Below are positions 6,832 to 13,971 of a stretch of DNA of 64,000 nucleotides, piece by piece. The stretch's first letter is position 1. Each line of letters begins with the position of its first letter. The stretch is from Hydrocarboniphaga effusa AP103 (lineage in GTDB: Bacteria; Pseudomonadota; Gammaproteobacteria; Nevskiales; Nevskiaceae). Where the stretch lies: assembly GCF_000271305.1 (NCBI RefSeq), contig NZ_AKGD01000002.1, positions 372,001 to 436,000 on the forward strand. Reading direction: 5' to 3'. The notes under the pieces were generated by a model. That model saw only the letters and a list, made by a program, of their open reading frames with translations. It was not told the DNA's origin and made no database searches. Position numbers and translations under genes: made by a program.

Positions 6832-8715
6832 TCAGGGCGCCGAGCTGGCGACCGCCGTGTTCATCGGCGCGCTGCAACCGAGTTCGCGCGCGATGCGCCC
6901 ATCGCCGCCGATCACGAGCCGGCCGCTCGCCCCGTCGATGCGGTCGCCCGCATGCAGATTGTTGGCGAGCAGGCGGTTGGCGACGCGAAACGCGTCGCCA
7001 CCGAGTGCGACCAGGCGCGGGTAGTCTCGCATCGGCCCCGCGTCCATCGCCGCCGCTTCGCTGCGCGCCTGCGCCCACTGGCCCTGGGTTTCGAGCATCC
7101 ACGGCATGTCGCAGACGCTCATGCGTTGCCAGTCGATGCCGCGGCCTTCATAGATCAGCGAGGTGCTCACGATCGGCAGGCCGCTCGCGCGGTAGAAGCG
7201 CAGCTGCGGCAGGATCAGATAGCTGTCCGAGGGCTTGGCGGCGAGGAAGATGAAATCGACATCCTCGCGCCGGCGCGCATCGAACTCGGTGTTCTTGCCG
7301 AGCACCGCGGTCAGCGCCTTGTGCCGGCCTTCGCTCGCGTCGAGCGCCATGAGCTTCTTGACCACCTTCGACGGATCGGGCGAGCCGGACTGGAAGGCCT
7401 CGGCCGACACCACGGTGCCGCCGAGCGAGGTGAACTGCTCGCGGAACGCGATCAGCACGCGATTGCCCCATTCGCTGGATGGAACCAGCGCGAGCGCCCG
7501 GCGACGGTTCTGGGCGATGGCCTGCGTGGCCGCAGCCCGGGCTTCGTCTTCGGGGGCGAGGCCGAACTGCAGAAAATTCGCGGGAGCCGGCTGATTCGCG
7601 TCGAGCGCGTTGAGCGCCAGCAGCGGAACCGCCGGCGGGCCCATGCGGGCGAGCGCGGCGACGGCTTCCTTGACGAGGGGGCCGACGATCACGCCGGCGC
7701 CTTCGCTCAGCGCGGTCTGGTACGCGCCGATCGCCTGGCTCGCGTCAGCCCCGCTGTCGTAGACCCGAATGCCGCCGCCGGCTCCACCCTTGTTCGCTGC
7801 AGCCATGAAGCCGACGCGCACCGCTTCACCGGTCGCGGCCAGCGGGCCGCTGAGCGGGACCAGCAGGGCAATGCCGTTGCCGCTGCGGTTGCCCGCGTAG
7901 ACCTGCAGCGGCGCATTGCTGATCGGCGCCGGCGCAGATACCGGCGGGTAGCCGGCTGGGGCCGGCGCGGCCGAGAAACCGTTCGCCGCGCCCGGCGGCA
8001 GGGCGGCCGATGGTGCAGACGCGAGGGGCGAGGGCGCTGCCGGCGTCGCGACGGCCGGCGTTTGCGCAGGGCGCGCCGTGAAGCCCGCGATGCGCGCATT
8101 GCCCGGATGACCGGGAAATTTCGCGCTCCAGGAGTTGTAGTTCGCCATCGAGCCTTGGCGCCAGTTCTGGAACAGCTCGAGCCAGCCGCGCGTCGCCGTG
8201 TTCTGGGCGGCGAATTTCGGCAGGTCGTTGGCCTCGGGCGGGTTGCGCATCAGCCCGTTCCAGATTTGGTCGCGGTTTTCGGCGAGCGCGGCCGGGTCGT
8301 TCTGCAGAAAGCGTTCGCGCTGCACGAGCGCACGCACCGCCGCCACCGGATCGCCGAGCGCGAACAAGGCCTGTGCACGCAGCTGTTCGATCTGCGCCGC
8401 GTAGAGCGGAACATGGTCGGAGCTGCTCGGCAGCGTTTGCAGGGCCGGCATCGGCTGGCCGCGCTTGAGCAGGATATCGGCGCGCACGATCTGCGCGCGC
8501 GCCATCTGCGGCATCGTCAGCGAGCCGGCCGGAATCCGGCTGAGCCAGGTTTCGGCGAGCTTGTCGTTGTCGGTGTTGATCGCCGCTTCGGCGGCGGTCA
8601 ACGCCTGCTCGGCTGCGGGCTGGGGATCGGCCGCGGCGCTGGAGGTGCCCAGGGCGCTGGCCAGTGCGAGGCTGAGCCCGAACAGGCTCGCTGAGAAAAG
8701 TCGGGATCGCAGCAT
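6832..8715 (-). CDS. lpoA: LpoA-like penicillin-binding protein activator
   Basis: A 627-residue exported protein. The N-terminal half is helical and TPR-like (AEQALTAAEAAINTDNDKL, RADILLKRG). A Pro/Ala-rich linker covers about residues 215-265. The C-terminal half is a periplasmic-binding-protein-like domain starting GIALLVPLSGPLAATGEAVR. This is the LpoA layout; in E. coli LpoA is an outer-membrane lipoprotein that activates PBP1A. The signal segment SLALASALGTSSAAADP ends in an AxA-type site and has no lipobox cysteine, which is unusual. The ATG at 8715 is the first to give a complete signal peptide. The gene is divergent from rsmI and followed by yraN. Confidence 0.88.
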   Translation of the reverse strand: MLRSRLFSASLFGLSLALASALGTSSAAADPQPAAEQALTAAEAAINTDNDKLAETWLSRIPAGSLTMPQMARAQIVRADILLKRGQPMPALQTLPSSSDHVPLYAAQIEQLRAQALFALGDPVAAVRALVQRERFLQNDPAALAENRDQIWNGLMRNPPEANDLPKFAAQNTATRGWLELFQNWRQGSMANYNSWSAKFPGHPGNARIAGFTARPAQTPAVATPAAPSPLASAPSAALPPGAANGFSAAPAPAGYPPVSAPAPISNAPLQVYAGNRSGNGIALLVPLSGPLAATGEAVRVGFMAAANKGGAGGGIRVYDSGADASQAIGAYQTALSEGAGVIVGPLVKEAVAALARMGPPAVPLLALNALDANQPAPANFLQFGLAPEDEARAAATQAIAQNRRRALALVPSSEWGNRVLIAFREQFTSLGGTVVSAEAFQSGSPDPSKVVKKLMALDASEGRHKALTAVLGKNTEFDARRREDVDFIFLAAKPSDSYLILPQLRFYRASGLPIVSTSLIYEGRGIDWQRMSVCDMPWMLETQGQWAQARSEAAAMDAGPMRDYPRLVALGGDAFRVANRLLANNLHAGDRIDGASGRLVIGGDGRIARELGCSAPMNTAVASSAP

Positions 8716-8760
8716 CGGTAAAGTATCGCACGCCAATTGCGCACCAGGATTGCAGTTCCC

Positions 8761-9645
8761 ATGTCCGAGCTTTCTTCCAGCACTGCCGAAAACGCCGTCG
8801 CGCCCGGCCATCTCTATGTGGTGGCGACGCCGATCGGCAACCTCGGCGATCTGTCGCCGCGCGCCCAGGCGGTGCTGCGCGGAGTCGATCGCATCTGCGC
8901 CGAGGACACCCGCACCTCGGGCAGCCTGCTCGCGCATTTCGGCATCCAGCGGCCGCTGAGCCCCTTGCACGAGCACAACGAAGACCGTGCCGTCGCCGAC
9001 GTGCTCGCCCAGTTGCGCGAGGGCCGCGCGGTGGCGGTGATCTCGGATGCCGGAACGCCGCTGATTTCCGACCCGGGCTTCGTGCTCGTGCGGGCCGCGC
9101 GCGAGGCCGGGATTCCGGTCATCGCCGTGCCGGGGCCGTGCGCCGCGATCGCCGCGCTGTCGCTGGCCGGGCTGCCCAGCGACGCCTTCTGCTTCGCCGG
9201 CTTTCTGCCGCACAAGCAATCCGCCCGCCGCGAACGCCTGCGCGAACTCGGCGGCCTGCCGCAGACCTTGATCTTCTACGAATCGAGCCATCGCATTGCC
9301 GAGACGCTGGACGACCTCGTCGCCGAACTCGGCCCCGAGCGCCGCGTCTGCCTGGCGCGCGAGATCACCAAGCGCTTCGAGCAGAGCGTGCTGCTGCCGG
9401 CGTCCGAGCTGGTGGCCTGGCTCGCGGCCGACAGCAACCGCGGGCGCGGCGAGTTCGTGCTGGTGATCGAGGGCGCACCGGCTGCCAGCGCCGGCAAGAC
9501 CGAACAGCTGCGCCTGCTGCGCGTGCTGCTCAAGGAGCTGTCGCCGGCCAAAGCGGCGCGCGTCGCCGCCGAGCTGACCGGGGCGCGCAAGAACGAGCTC
9601 TACGCGCTCGCGATGGAGCTCGGTAGTTCGGGCGGCTCGGAATAA
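8761..9645 (+). CDS. rsmI: 16S rRNA 2'-O-ribose C1402 methyltransferase
   Basis: A 294-residue SAM-dependent methyltransferase of the tetrapyrrole-methylase fold. It modifies the ribose of C1402 in 16S rRNA. Signatures are LYVVATPIGNLGDLSPRA, CAEDTRTSGSLL, VISDAGTPLISDPG and PGPCAAIAALSLAGL. The ATG at 8761 is preferred over an in-frame TTG at 8737 because it gives the family's usual length and leader. It is divergent from lpoA, the same neighbourhood as in E. coli, and directly precedes rnpB. Confidence 0.95.
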   Translation: MSELSSSTAENAVAPGHLYVVATPIGNLGDLSPRAQAVLRGVDRICAEDTRTSGSLLAHFGIQRPLSPLHEHNEDRAVADVLAQLREGRAVAVISDAGTPLISDPGFVLVRAAREAGIPVIAVPGPCAAIAALSLAGLPSDAFCFAGFLPHKQSARRERLRELGGLPQTLIFYESSHRIAETLDDLVAELGPERRVCLAREITKRFEQSVLLPASELVAWLAADSNRGRGEFVLVIEGAPAASAGKTEQLRLLRVLLKELSPAKAARVAAELTGARKNELYALAMELGSSGGSE

Positions 9646-9671
9646 GGCGGCGGCTGCAGTAGACTCCGCGC

Positions 9672-10056
9672 CGAGTCGGCCGAACAACCGCCGCCGTCGC
9701 AAGACGGGGGAGGAAAGTCCGGGCTCCATAGGGCAGAACGCCAGGTAACGCCTGGGAGGCGCGAGCCTACGGCCAGTGCAACAGAGAGCAAACCGCCGAT
9801 GGCCCGCGCAAGCGGGATCAGGCAAGGGTGAAACGGTGCGGTAAGAGCGCACCGCGAGTCCAGCAATGGACCGGCACGGTAAACCCCGTTCGGAGCAAGG
9901 CCAAATAGGGTGGGACGCGGTCGCAAGATCGCAACGCGTGGCCCACGCGCTCACCGGGTAGGCTGCTGGAGCTGCACGGCGACGTGCAGCCTAGAGGAAT
10001 GGTTGTTGAGGGGTCGCAAGACTCCAGACAGAACCCGGCTTATAGGCCGACTCGCT
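9672..10056 (+). ncRNA. rnpB: RNase P RNA (bacterial class A)
   Basis: The catalytic RNA of RNase P, which matures tRNA 5' ends. The ends pair as P1: GAGTCGGCC near 9673 with GGCCGACTC near 10045-10053. Conserved core elements are present: GAGGAAAGTCCGGGCTCC with CATAGGGCAG, ACAGAGAGCAAACCGCCGATGG, GGGTGAAACGGTGCGG, GGCACGGTAAACCCC, GGTTGTTGAGGGG, and CAGAACCCGGCTTATAGGCC at the 3' end. A run of six T follows P1 and probably ends transcription. A TAGACT at 9660-9665 is a possible -10 box with no good -35. Ends are accurate to within a few bases. Confidence 0.97.
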
Positions 10057-10061
10057 TTTTT

Positions 10062-10204
10062 CGTTTTCGAATCCCCATCGAACGCCACGAGCTGACTTCC
10101 ACTTCAGGAAGTTGGCGCAAGTGGCTGTTTTTTCGTCAGTCTTTCCCCCAGAAGTCCTGAATCCCACCTGAAGCTCAAGCCCTTGTTTCGGCTTGGTATT
10201 TCGG
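10062..10204. other. Non-coding spacer between rnpB and the mraZ promoter
   Basis: No credible gene is seen here. A small hairpin ACTTCC-ACTTCA-GGAAGT lies at about 10097-10114, shortly after rnpB. It is followed at some distance by TTTTTTCG, which could help end rnpB transcription. The rest shows nothing recognisable. Confidence 0.5.
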
Positions 10205-10233
10205 TTGCGCGCACCAAGGCCGTGGAATATAGT
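10205..10233 (+). promoter_or_regulatory. Candidate sigma-70 promoter of mraZ and the dcw cluster
   Basis: TTGCGC (10205-10210) and TATAGT (10228-10233) are separated by exactly 17 bp, with five of six -10 bases matching consensus. The predicted start near 10240 lies within the MraZ-binding repeats, so binding there would block initiation. The leader to the mraZ start would be about 144 nt. Confidence 0.55.
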
Positions 10234-10260
10234 GGCGCGGAGTGGGGCAAAGTGGGGCAT
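10231..10260 (+). promoter_or_regulatory. MraZ box: three direct repeats upstream of mraZ
   Basis: Three decamers follow each other: AGTGGCGCGG, AGTGGGGCAA and AGTGGGGCAT. Repeats of TGGG-type units with a 10-bp period are the known operator of the transcription factor MraZ, which represses its own dcw operon in E. coli. The array overlaps the end of the predicted -10 box and the start point, consistent with autoregulation. Confidence 0.8.
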
Positions 10261-10352
10261 CAAAACCATCGAGTGGTGAATTCGGCGGGCTTGAGGCTTT
10301 GAAACATTGTTTGGAGCGGGGGGTTGCTTCCGTAACGACTTTCTCAGGCGGG

Positions 10353-10370
10353 TGGACCGGCTGCGGTCCA
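10353..10370 (+). promoter_or_regulatory. Leader hairpin before the mraZ start codon
   Basis: TGGACCG and CGGTCCA form a perfect 7-bp stem with a GCTG loop, ending 13 nt before the GTG start of mraZ. There is no T-run, so it is not a terminator. It could influence ribosome access, since the start codon has only a weak Shine-Dalgarno sequence. The function is inference. Confidence 0.4.
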
Positions 10371-10383
10371 AAGTGAGTGCTCG

Positions 10384-10824
10384 GTGTTCTCAGGCTGGTA
10401 TGCCGTTTCCTTGGACGAGAAGGGCCGTGTCGCGGTCCCGGCCTCGTTTCGGCATGCGCTCGCCAAATCCGACGCCGGCCCGCTGTACCTGACTCCGTTT
10501 TCCCACGATGGCAAGCCGCATCTCGAAGTGTTCCCGTCGGCCGAATTCGCCCGCTTGGCCGAGCAGATCCAAAGCCTCGAAGACAGCGAGCAGGCCGAAT
10601 TGCTCAAGCAGGAAATCATCGGCCGCTCGGTCGCCGTCGAACTCGACGGCCAGGGCCGCATTGTGCTGCCGCAGTGGCTGCGCGAAGAATCCGGCCTGCT
10701 CAACGGCCGCGTCGTCGTCGAAGGGCAGATCAGCCGTTTCGATATCTGGGACGAATCGCGTTACCAGGCGCGCCGTGCCGAGCCCGAGCGCGTCAAGCAA
10801 GCGCTCAAGCTCATCAAGCGGTGA
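10384..10824 (+). CDS. mraZ: Transcriptional regulator MraZ
   Basis: A 146-residue DNA-binding protein with two tandem SpoVT-AbrB-like units, visible as SLDEKGRVAVPASFR near the start and ELDGQGRIVLPQWLR in the second half. MraZ forms rings that bind TGGG repeats and controls the dcw operon. The start is GTG: the frame begins FSGWYAVSLDEKG, matching the family N-terminus, and no ATG is available nearby. It is the first gene of the dcw cluster and lies downstream of a good MraZ box. Confidence 0.95.
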   Translation: MFSGWYAVSLDEKGRVAVPASFRHALAKSDAGPLYLTPFSHDGKPHLEVFPSAEFARLAEQIQSLEDSEQAELLKQEIIGRSVAVELDGQGRIVLPQWLREESGLLNGRVVVEGQISRFDIWDESRYQARRAEPERVKQALKLIKR

Positions 10825-10899
10825 TGCGCCATGGAAATCCCTTTCCCCCAAGCGGCCGCCTCTGGCGGCTTTTCTGCCTCTATCCGACCTGAGCGCTCC

Positions 10900-11808
10900 A
10901 TGGCCGACCCGCACCGCCCGGTGATGCTCGACGAAGCCCTGGCCGGTCTGGCCCCGCGGCCCGGTGGCATTTATCTCGACGGCACCTATGGCCGTGGGGG
11001 GCACAGCAACGCGATCCTCGAAGCGATCGGTGACAGCGGCTTCCTGCATGCAATGGATCAGGATCCGGCCGCGATCGCGGCAGCCAACGAGCGCTTCGCC
11101 GGTCGCGCGAACTTTCGCATCCACCATCGCAATTTCGGTGAACTCGGGCAGCTTGCGCGCGAGCTCGATCTGGTCGGCCGCATCGACGGCATCCTGCTCG
11201 ATCTCGGCGTGTCGTCGCCGCAGTTCGACGATGCCGATCGCGGCTTTTCGTTTTTGCGCGACGGCCCGCTCGACATGCGCATGAACACCTCGGCTGGCGA
11301 GCCGGCCTCTTCGTGGATCGCGCGCGCCAAGGACAACGAGATCGCCGACGTGCTGTATCAGTACGGCGAAGAGCGCGCGAGCCGTCGCATCGCGCGGCGC
11401 ATCGTCGAAGCACGCACGCAGACGCCGATCACGCGGACCACGCAACTGGCCGAGATCATCGCGCGCGCCATGCCCGGCCCGCGGCAGAAGATCCATCCGG
11501 CCACGCGCAGCTTCCAGGCCATTCGCATCTACATCAACCGCGAGCTCGACGTGTTGCCGCAGGCGCTCGGCGCTGCGGCCGAAGTACTCGCGCCGGGCGG
11601 ACGGCTCGCAGTGATCAGCTTTCATTCGCTCGAAGATCGCATCGTCAAGCGCTTCATTCGCGACAGCCGGCAGACGGCAGACGGCAGACGCGAGACGCAA
11701 GTCGCTCTGCGCCGCGTTTCTCGTGATTTTCCGACCGATGCCGAATGCGAGATCAATCCGCGCGCGCGCAGCGCTGTGCTGAGGGTCGCGGAGAAGCTTC
11801 ATGAGTGA
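10900..11808 (+). CDS. rsmH: 16S rRNA m4C1402 methyltransferase RsmH (MraW)
   Basis: A 302-residue SAM-dependent methyltransferase that N4-methylates C1402 of 16S rRNA, the same nucleotide that RsmI modifies. Motifs are HRPVMLDEAL, the SAM loop DGTYGRGGHS, DLGVSSPQFD and IRIYINRELD. I start at MADPHRPVML, which fits known N-termini. An in-frame ATG at 10831 would add 23 residues across a GC-rich hairpin. A four-unit heptad array (GGCAGAC type) is inserted in frame at about residues 257-267, giving SRQTADGRRETQ in a variable loop before the conserved NPRARSAVLRVAEK tail. Overlaps ftsL by 8 bp. Confidence 0.95.
   Translation: MADPHRPVMLDEALAGLAPRPGGIYLDGTYGRGGHSNAILEAIGDSGFLHAMDQDPAAIAAANERFAGRANFRIHHRNFGELGQLARELDLVGRIDGILLDLGVSSPQFDDADRGFSFLRDGPLDMRMNTSAGEPASSWIARAKDNEIADVLYQYGEERASRRIARRIVEARTQTPITRTTQLAEIIARAMPGPRQKIHPATRSFQAIRIYINRELDVLPQALGAAAEVLAPGGRLAVISFHSLEDRIVKRFIRDSRQTADGRRETQVALRRVSRDFPTDAECEINPRARSAVLRVAEKLHE
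11669..11696 (+). repeat. Heptad array in rsmH (GGCAGAC type)
   Basis: Three perfect GGCAGAC units and one GCGAGAC, 28 bp in all, lie in frame in rsmH. They are followed by GCAAG, similar to the sequence after the left arm of the ptsH-ptsI element. The reverse-oriented partner is 121 bp downstream at the start of ftsL. Confidence 0.88.
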
Positions 11809-12139
11809 GCGCAAGAACGTCTCCCGTCTGCCGTCCGCCGTCTCCCGGCAATCGATGCTGTTGCCGATGCTGCTCGCCATCCTCGTGATTCTGAGCGCGC
11901 TCGCGGTCGTGCGCGTCAAGCATGAGAACCGCCTGCAGACCACCGAGATCGAGCGCCTTCGCAAGGAGCACGACCGGCTCGAGATGGAATGGTCGCAGCT
12001 GCAGCTCGAAGACGCCGCGCTCGCCAATCACGGGCGCATCGAATCGCTCGCACGCGATCAGCTGGGCATGTCCGAGCCGCGCGACTACGTCGTCGTCGAA
12101 CAACCTCGCGCACGCGGCCTGCGCAGGGATGGCCAGTGA
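11801..12139 (+). CDS. ftsL: Cell division protein FtsL
   Basis: A 112-residue bitopic membrane protein of the divisome, partner of FtsB and FtsQ. A single hydrophobic helix (MLLPMLLAILVILSALAVV) is followed by a leucine-zipper-like coiled coil with EIERLRKEHDRLEMEWSQLQ. The family-typical ESLARDQLGM motif is at the C-terminal end. The short cytoplasmic N-terminus (residues 6-15, NVSRLPSAVS) is made almost wholly of a heptad array. It overlaps rsmH upstream and ftsI downstream. Confidence 0.93.
   Translation: MSERKNVSRLPSAVSRQSMLLPMLLAILVILSALAVVRVKHENRLQTTEIERLRKEHDRLEMEWSQLQLEDAALANHGRIESLARDQLGMSEPRDYVVVEQPRARGLRRDGQ
11818..11845 (+). repeat. Heptad array at the start of ftsL (CGTCTCC type)
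   Basis: Units CGTCTCC, CGTCTGC, CGTCCGC and CGTCTCC, 28 bp, encode part of the FtsL cytoplasmic tail. They are the inverse orientation of the rsmH array. The variant GTCTGCC unit pairs with the GGCAGAC units there, suggesting that the two arms changed together. Confidence 0.85.
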
Positions 12140-13971
12140 AGCCCTACCTCAAGCACGAACGCGGCAACAACGGGCGCAGCAACGGCGGGCGCGGCGCGGG
12201 CGCGATTCCGAACGCGGCGCCTCACAAGGTGCAGCCGGTGGCGTCCTGGCGGCGCGTGCTCGTGCTGTGCCTGCTCTGCGTGGGCGCGACCGGGGTTTTC
12301 GCGCGCGCGTTCCAGCTGCAGGTGGTCGAGAACGATTTCCTCACGCGCGAGGGCAGCAAGCGCCACGTGCGCACGGTCACGCTCGAAGGCGGGCGCGGTT
12401 CGATCCGCGATCGTCGCGGCGAGCCGCTCGCGCTGTCGGCTCCGGTGGATTCGATCTGGACGGTGCCGAAGGCCTTGCTCGCCTCGACCGGCCACGTCGA
12501 GGCGATTGCGCGCATGCTCAATTTGAAGCCGCGTGATCTGACGCAGTTCCTGAAGGAGCGCGAGAACAAGCAGTTCGTCTATCTGCAGCGGCAGATGAAC
12601 CCGGACGAGGCCAAGCGCCTGCTCGCGATCAAGGCGCCCGGCGTGTTCGCGCAGCGCGAGTACCGCCGCTATTACCCGGCCGGCGAAGTCGCGGCGCAGC
12701 TGGTCGGCTTCACCAATCTCGACGGCCGTGGCCAGGAAGGCATGGAAGTCGCGCAGAACAAGCTGCTGACCGGCCAGAGTGGTTCGCGCCGCGTGATCCG
12801 CGATGCCAAGGGCCGCATCGTCGAAGACACCGAAGACGCCAAACCCGCGCAGCCCGGGCAGGATCTCGAACTCACGATCGATCTGCGGCTGCAGTACCTC
12901 GCGTATCGCGAGCTCAAGAATTCGGTTTCCAAGTTCAACGCCAAGGGCGGGCTCATCGTCGTCGCCGACGTCAAGAGCGGCGAGATTCTGGCGATGGCGA
13001 GCCAGCCCGGCTACAACCCCAACAATCCGGACGAGCGCAAGGTGGGCGGCGCCCTGCGCAACCGCGCGATCGTCGACAGCTTCGAGCCCGGTTCGACGGT
13101 CAAGCCGCTGCTGATCGCACAGGCGCTCGACATCGGCGCGGTCAAGCCCGACGACCACTACGACGTCGGCCCGGGCTGGTGGAAGGTCGGCGCGCTGACG
13201 GTGCGCGACACGCATTCGCACGGCGACATGGACCTGATGTCGATCCTGACCAAATCGTCCAACGTCGGCGCGGCCAAGATCGGTCTGCAGATCGGCCCCG
13301 AGGCGGTCTGGAACGGTTATCAGAAATTCGGTTTCGGCGATCCGATCCATTCGGGTTTCCCGGGCGAGGCGAGCCCGGTGCTGCGCAACTTCCGCGAGTG
13401 GGGAACCATCGCCACCGCCACCGCCTCGTACGGCTATGGCCTGTCGCTGAGCTCGATGCATCTCGTGCGCGCCTACTGCGGGCTCGCGAACGACGGCCTG
13501 ATGCCGCAGCTGCGCCTCGTCAAGAGCGGTGAGCCGGTGGCGCCGCAGCGCACCGTGTCGGCCGAGACGGCGCGCCAGGTTCGCCGGCTCATGCAGGGCG
13601 TGGTGTCGAAGGAAGGCACCGCGAGCCGCGCCGCGATTCCGGGTTATCGAATCGCCGGCAAGACCGGCACCGTGCACAAGGTATCGGACACCGGCGGCTA
13701 CGCGAGCAAGCGTTATCAATCGGCGTTCATCGGCATGGTGCCGGCCGAGCATCCGCGCCTGGTCGGCCTGGTGCTGATCGACGAGCCCGGCGAAGGCGGC
13801 TACTTCGGCGGCCTCGTTGCGGCGCCCGCGTTTTCGACGGTCATGCAAGGCGCGCTTCGCCTGCTGCAGATTCCACCCGACGAGCCGATGCCGGTGATTC
13901 CGGCGACACAGCCTGCGGGCTCGATCGCAAGGCTCGGTACTGGCGGCGGCACGGCCGAGGTGCTGCGTTGA
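12136..13971 (+). CDS. ftsI: Peptidoglycan transpeptidase FtsI (PBP3)
   Basis: A 611-residue class B penicillin-binding protein, the septal transpeptidase. The basic, Gly/Asn-rich cytoplasmic tail is followed by a membrane helix (VLVLCLLCVGATGVFA). Then come the dimerisation module (GRGSIRDRRGEPLA) and the transpeptidase domain. Catalytic motifs are STVK with Ser320, SSN at 374-376 and KTG at 509-511, spaced as in E. coli FtsI (Ser307). The GTG start at 12136 overlaps the ftsL stop (GTGA). The 3' end overlaps the murE TTG start. Confidence 0.96.
   Translation: MKPYLKHERGNNGRSNGGRGAGAIPNAAPHKVQPVASWRRVLVLCLLCVGATGVFARAFQLQVVENDFLTREGSKRHVRTVTLEGGRGSIRDRRGEPLALSAPVDSIWTVPKALLASTGHVEAIARMLNLKPRDLTQFLKERENKQFVYLQRQMNPDEAKRLLAIKAPGVFAQREYRRYYPAGEVAAQLVGFTNLDGRGQEGMEVAQNKLLTGQSGSRRVIRDAKGRIVEDTEDAKPAQPGQDLELTIDLRLQYLAYRELKNSVSKFNAKGGLIVVADVKSGEILAMASQPGYNPNNPDERKVGGALRNRAIVDSFEPGSTVKPLLIAQALDIGAVKPDDHYDVGPGWWKVGALTVRDTHSHGDMDLMSILTKSSNVGAAKIGLQIGPEAVWNGYQKFGFGDPIHSGFPGEASPVLRNFREWGTIATATASYGYGLSLSSMHLVRAYCGLANDGLMPQLRLVKSGEPVAPQRTVSAETARQVRRLMQGVVSKEGTASRAAIPGYRIAGKTGTVHKVSDTGGYASKRYQSAFIGMVPAEHPRLVGLVLIDEPGEGGYFGGLVAAPAFSTVMQGALRLLQIPPDEPMPVIPATQPAGSIARLGTGGGTAEVLR

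Noticed and set aside
10831-10899. Upstream ATG of rsmH at 10831
   Set aside because: It adds 23 residues unlike any RsmH N-terminus, over a GC-rich hairpin. The family start matches the ATG at 10900. Not fully excluded.
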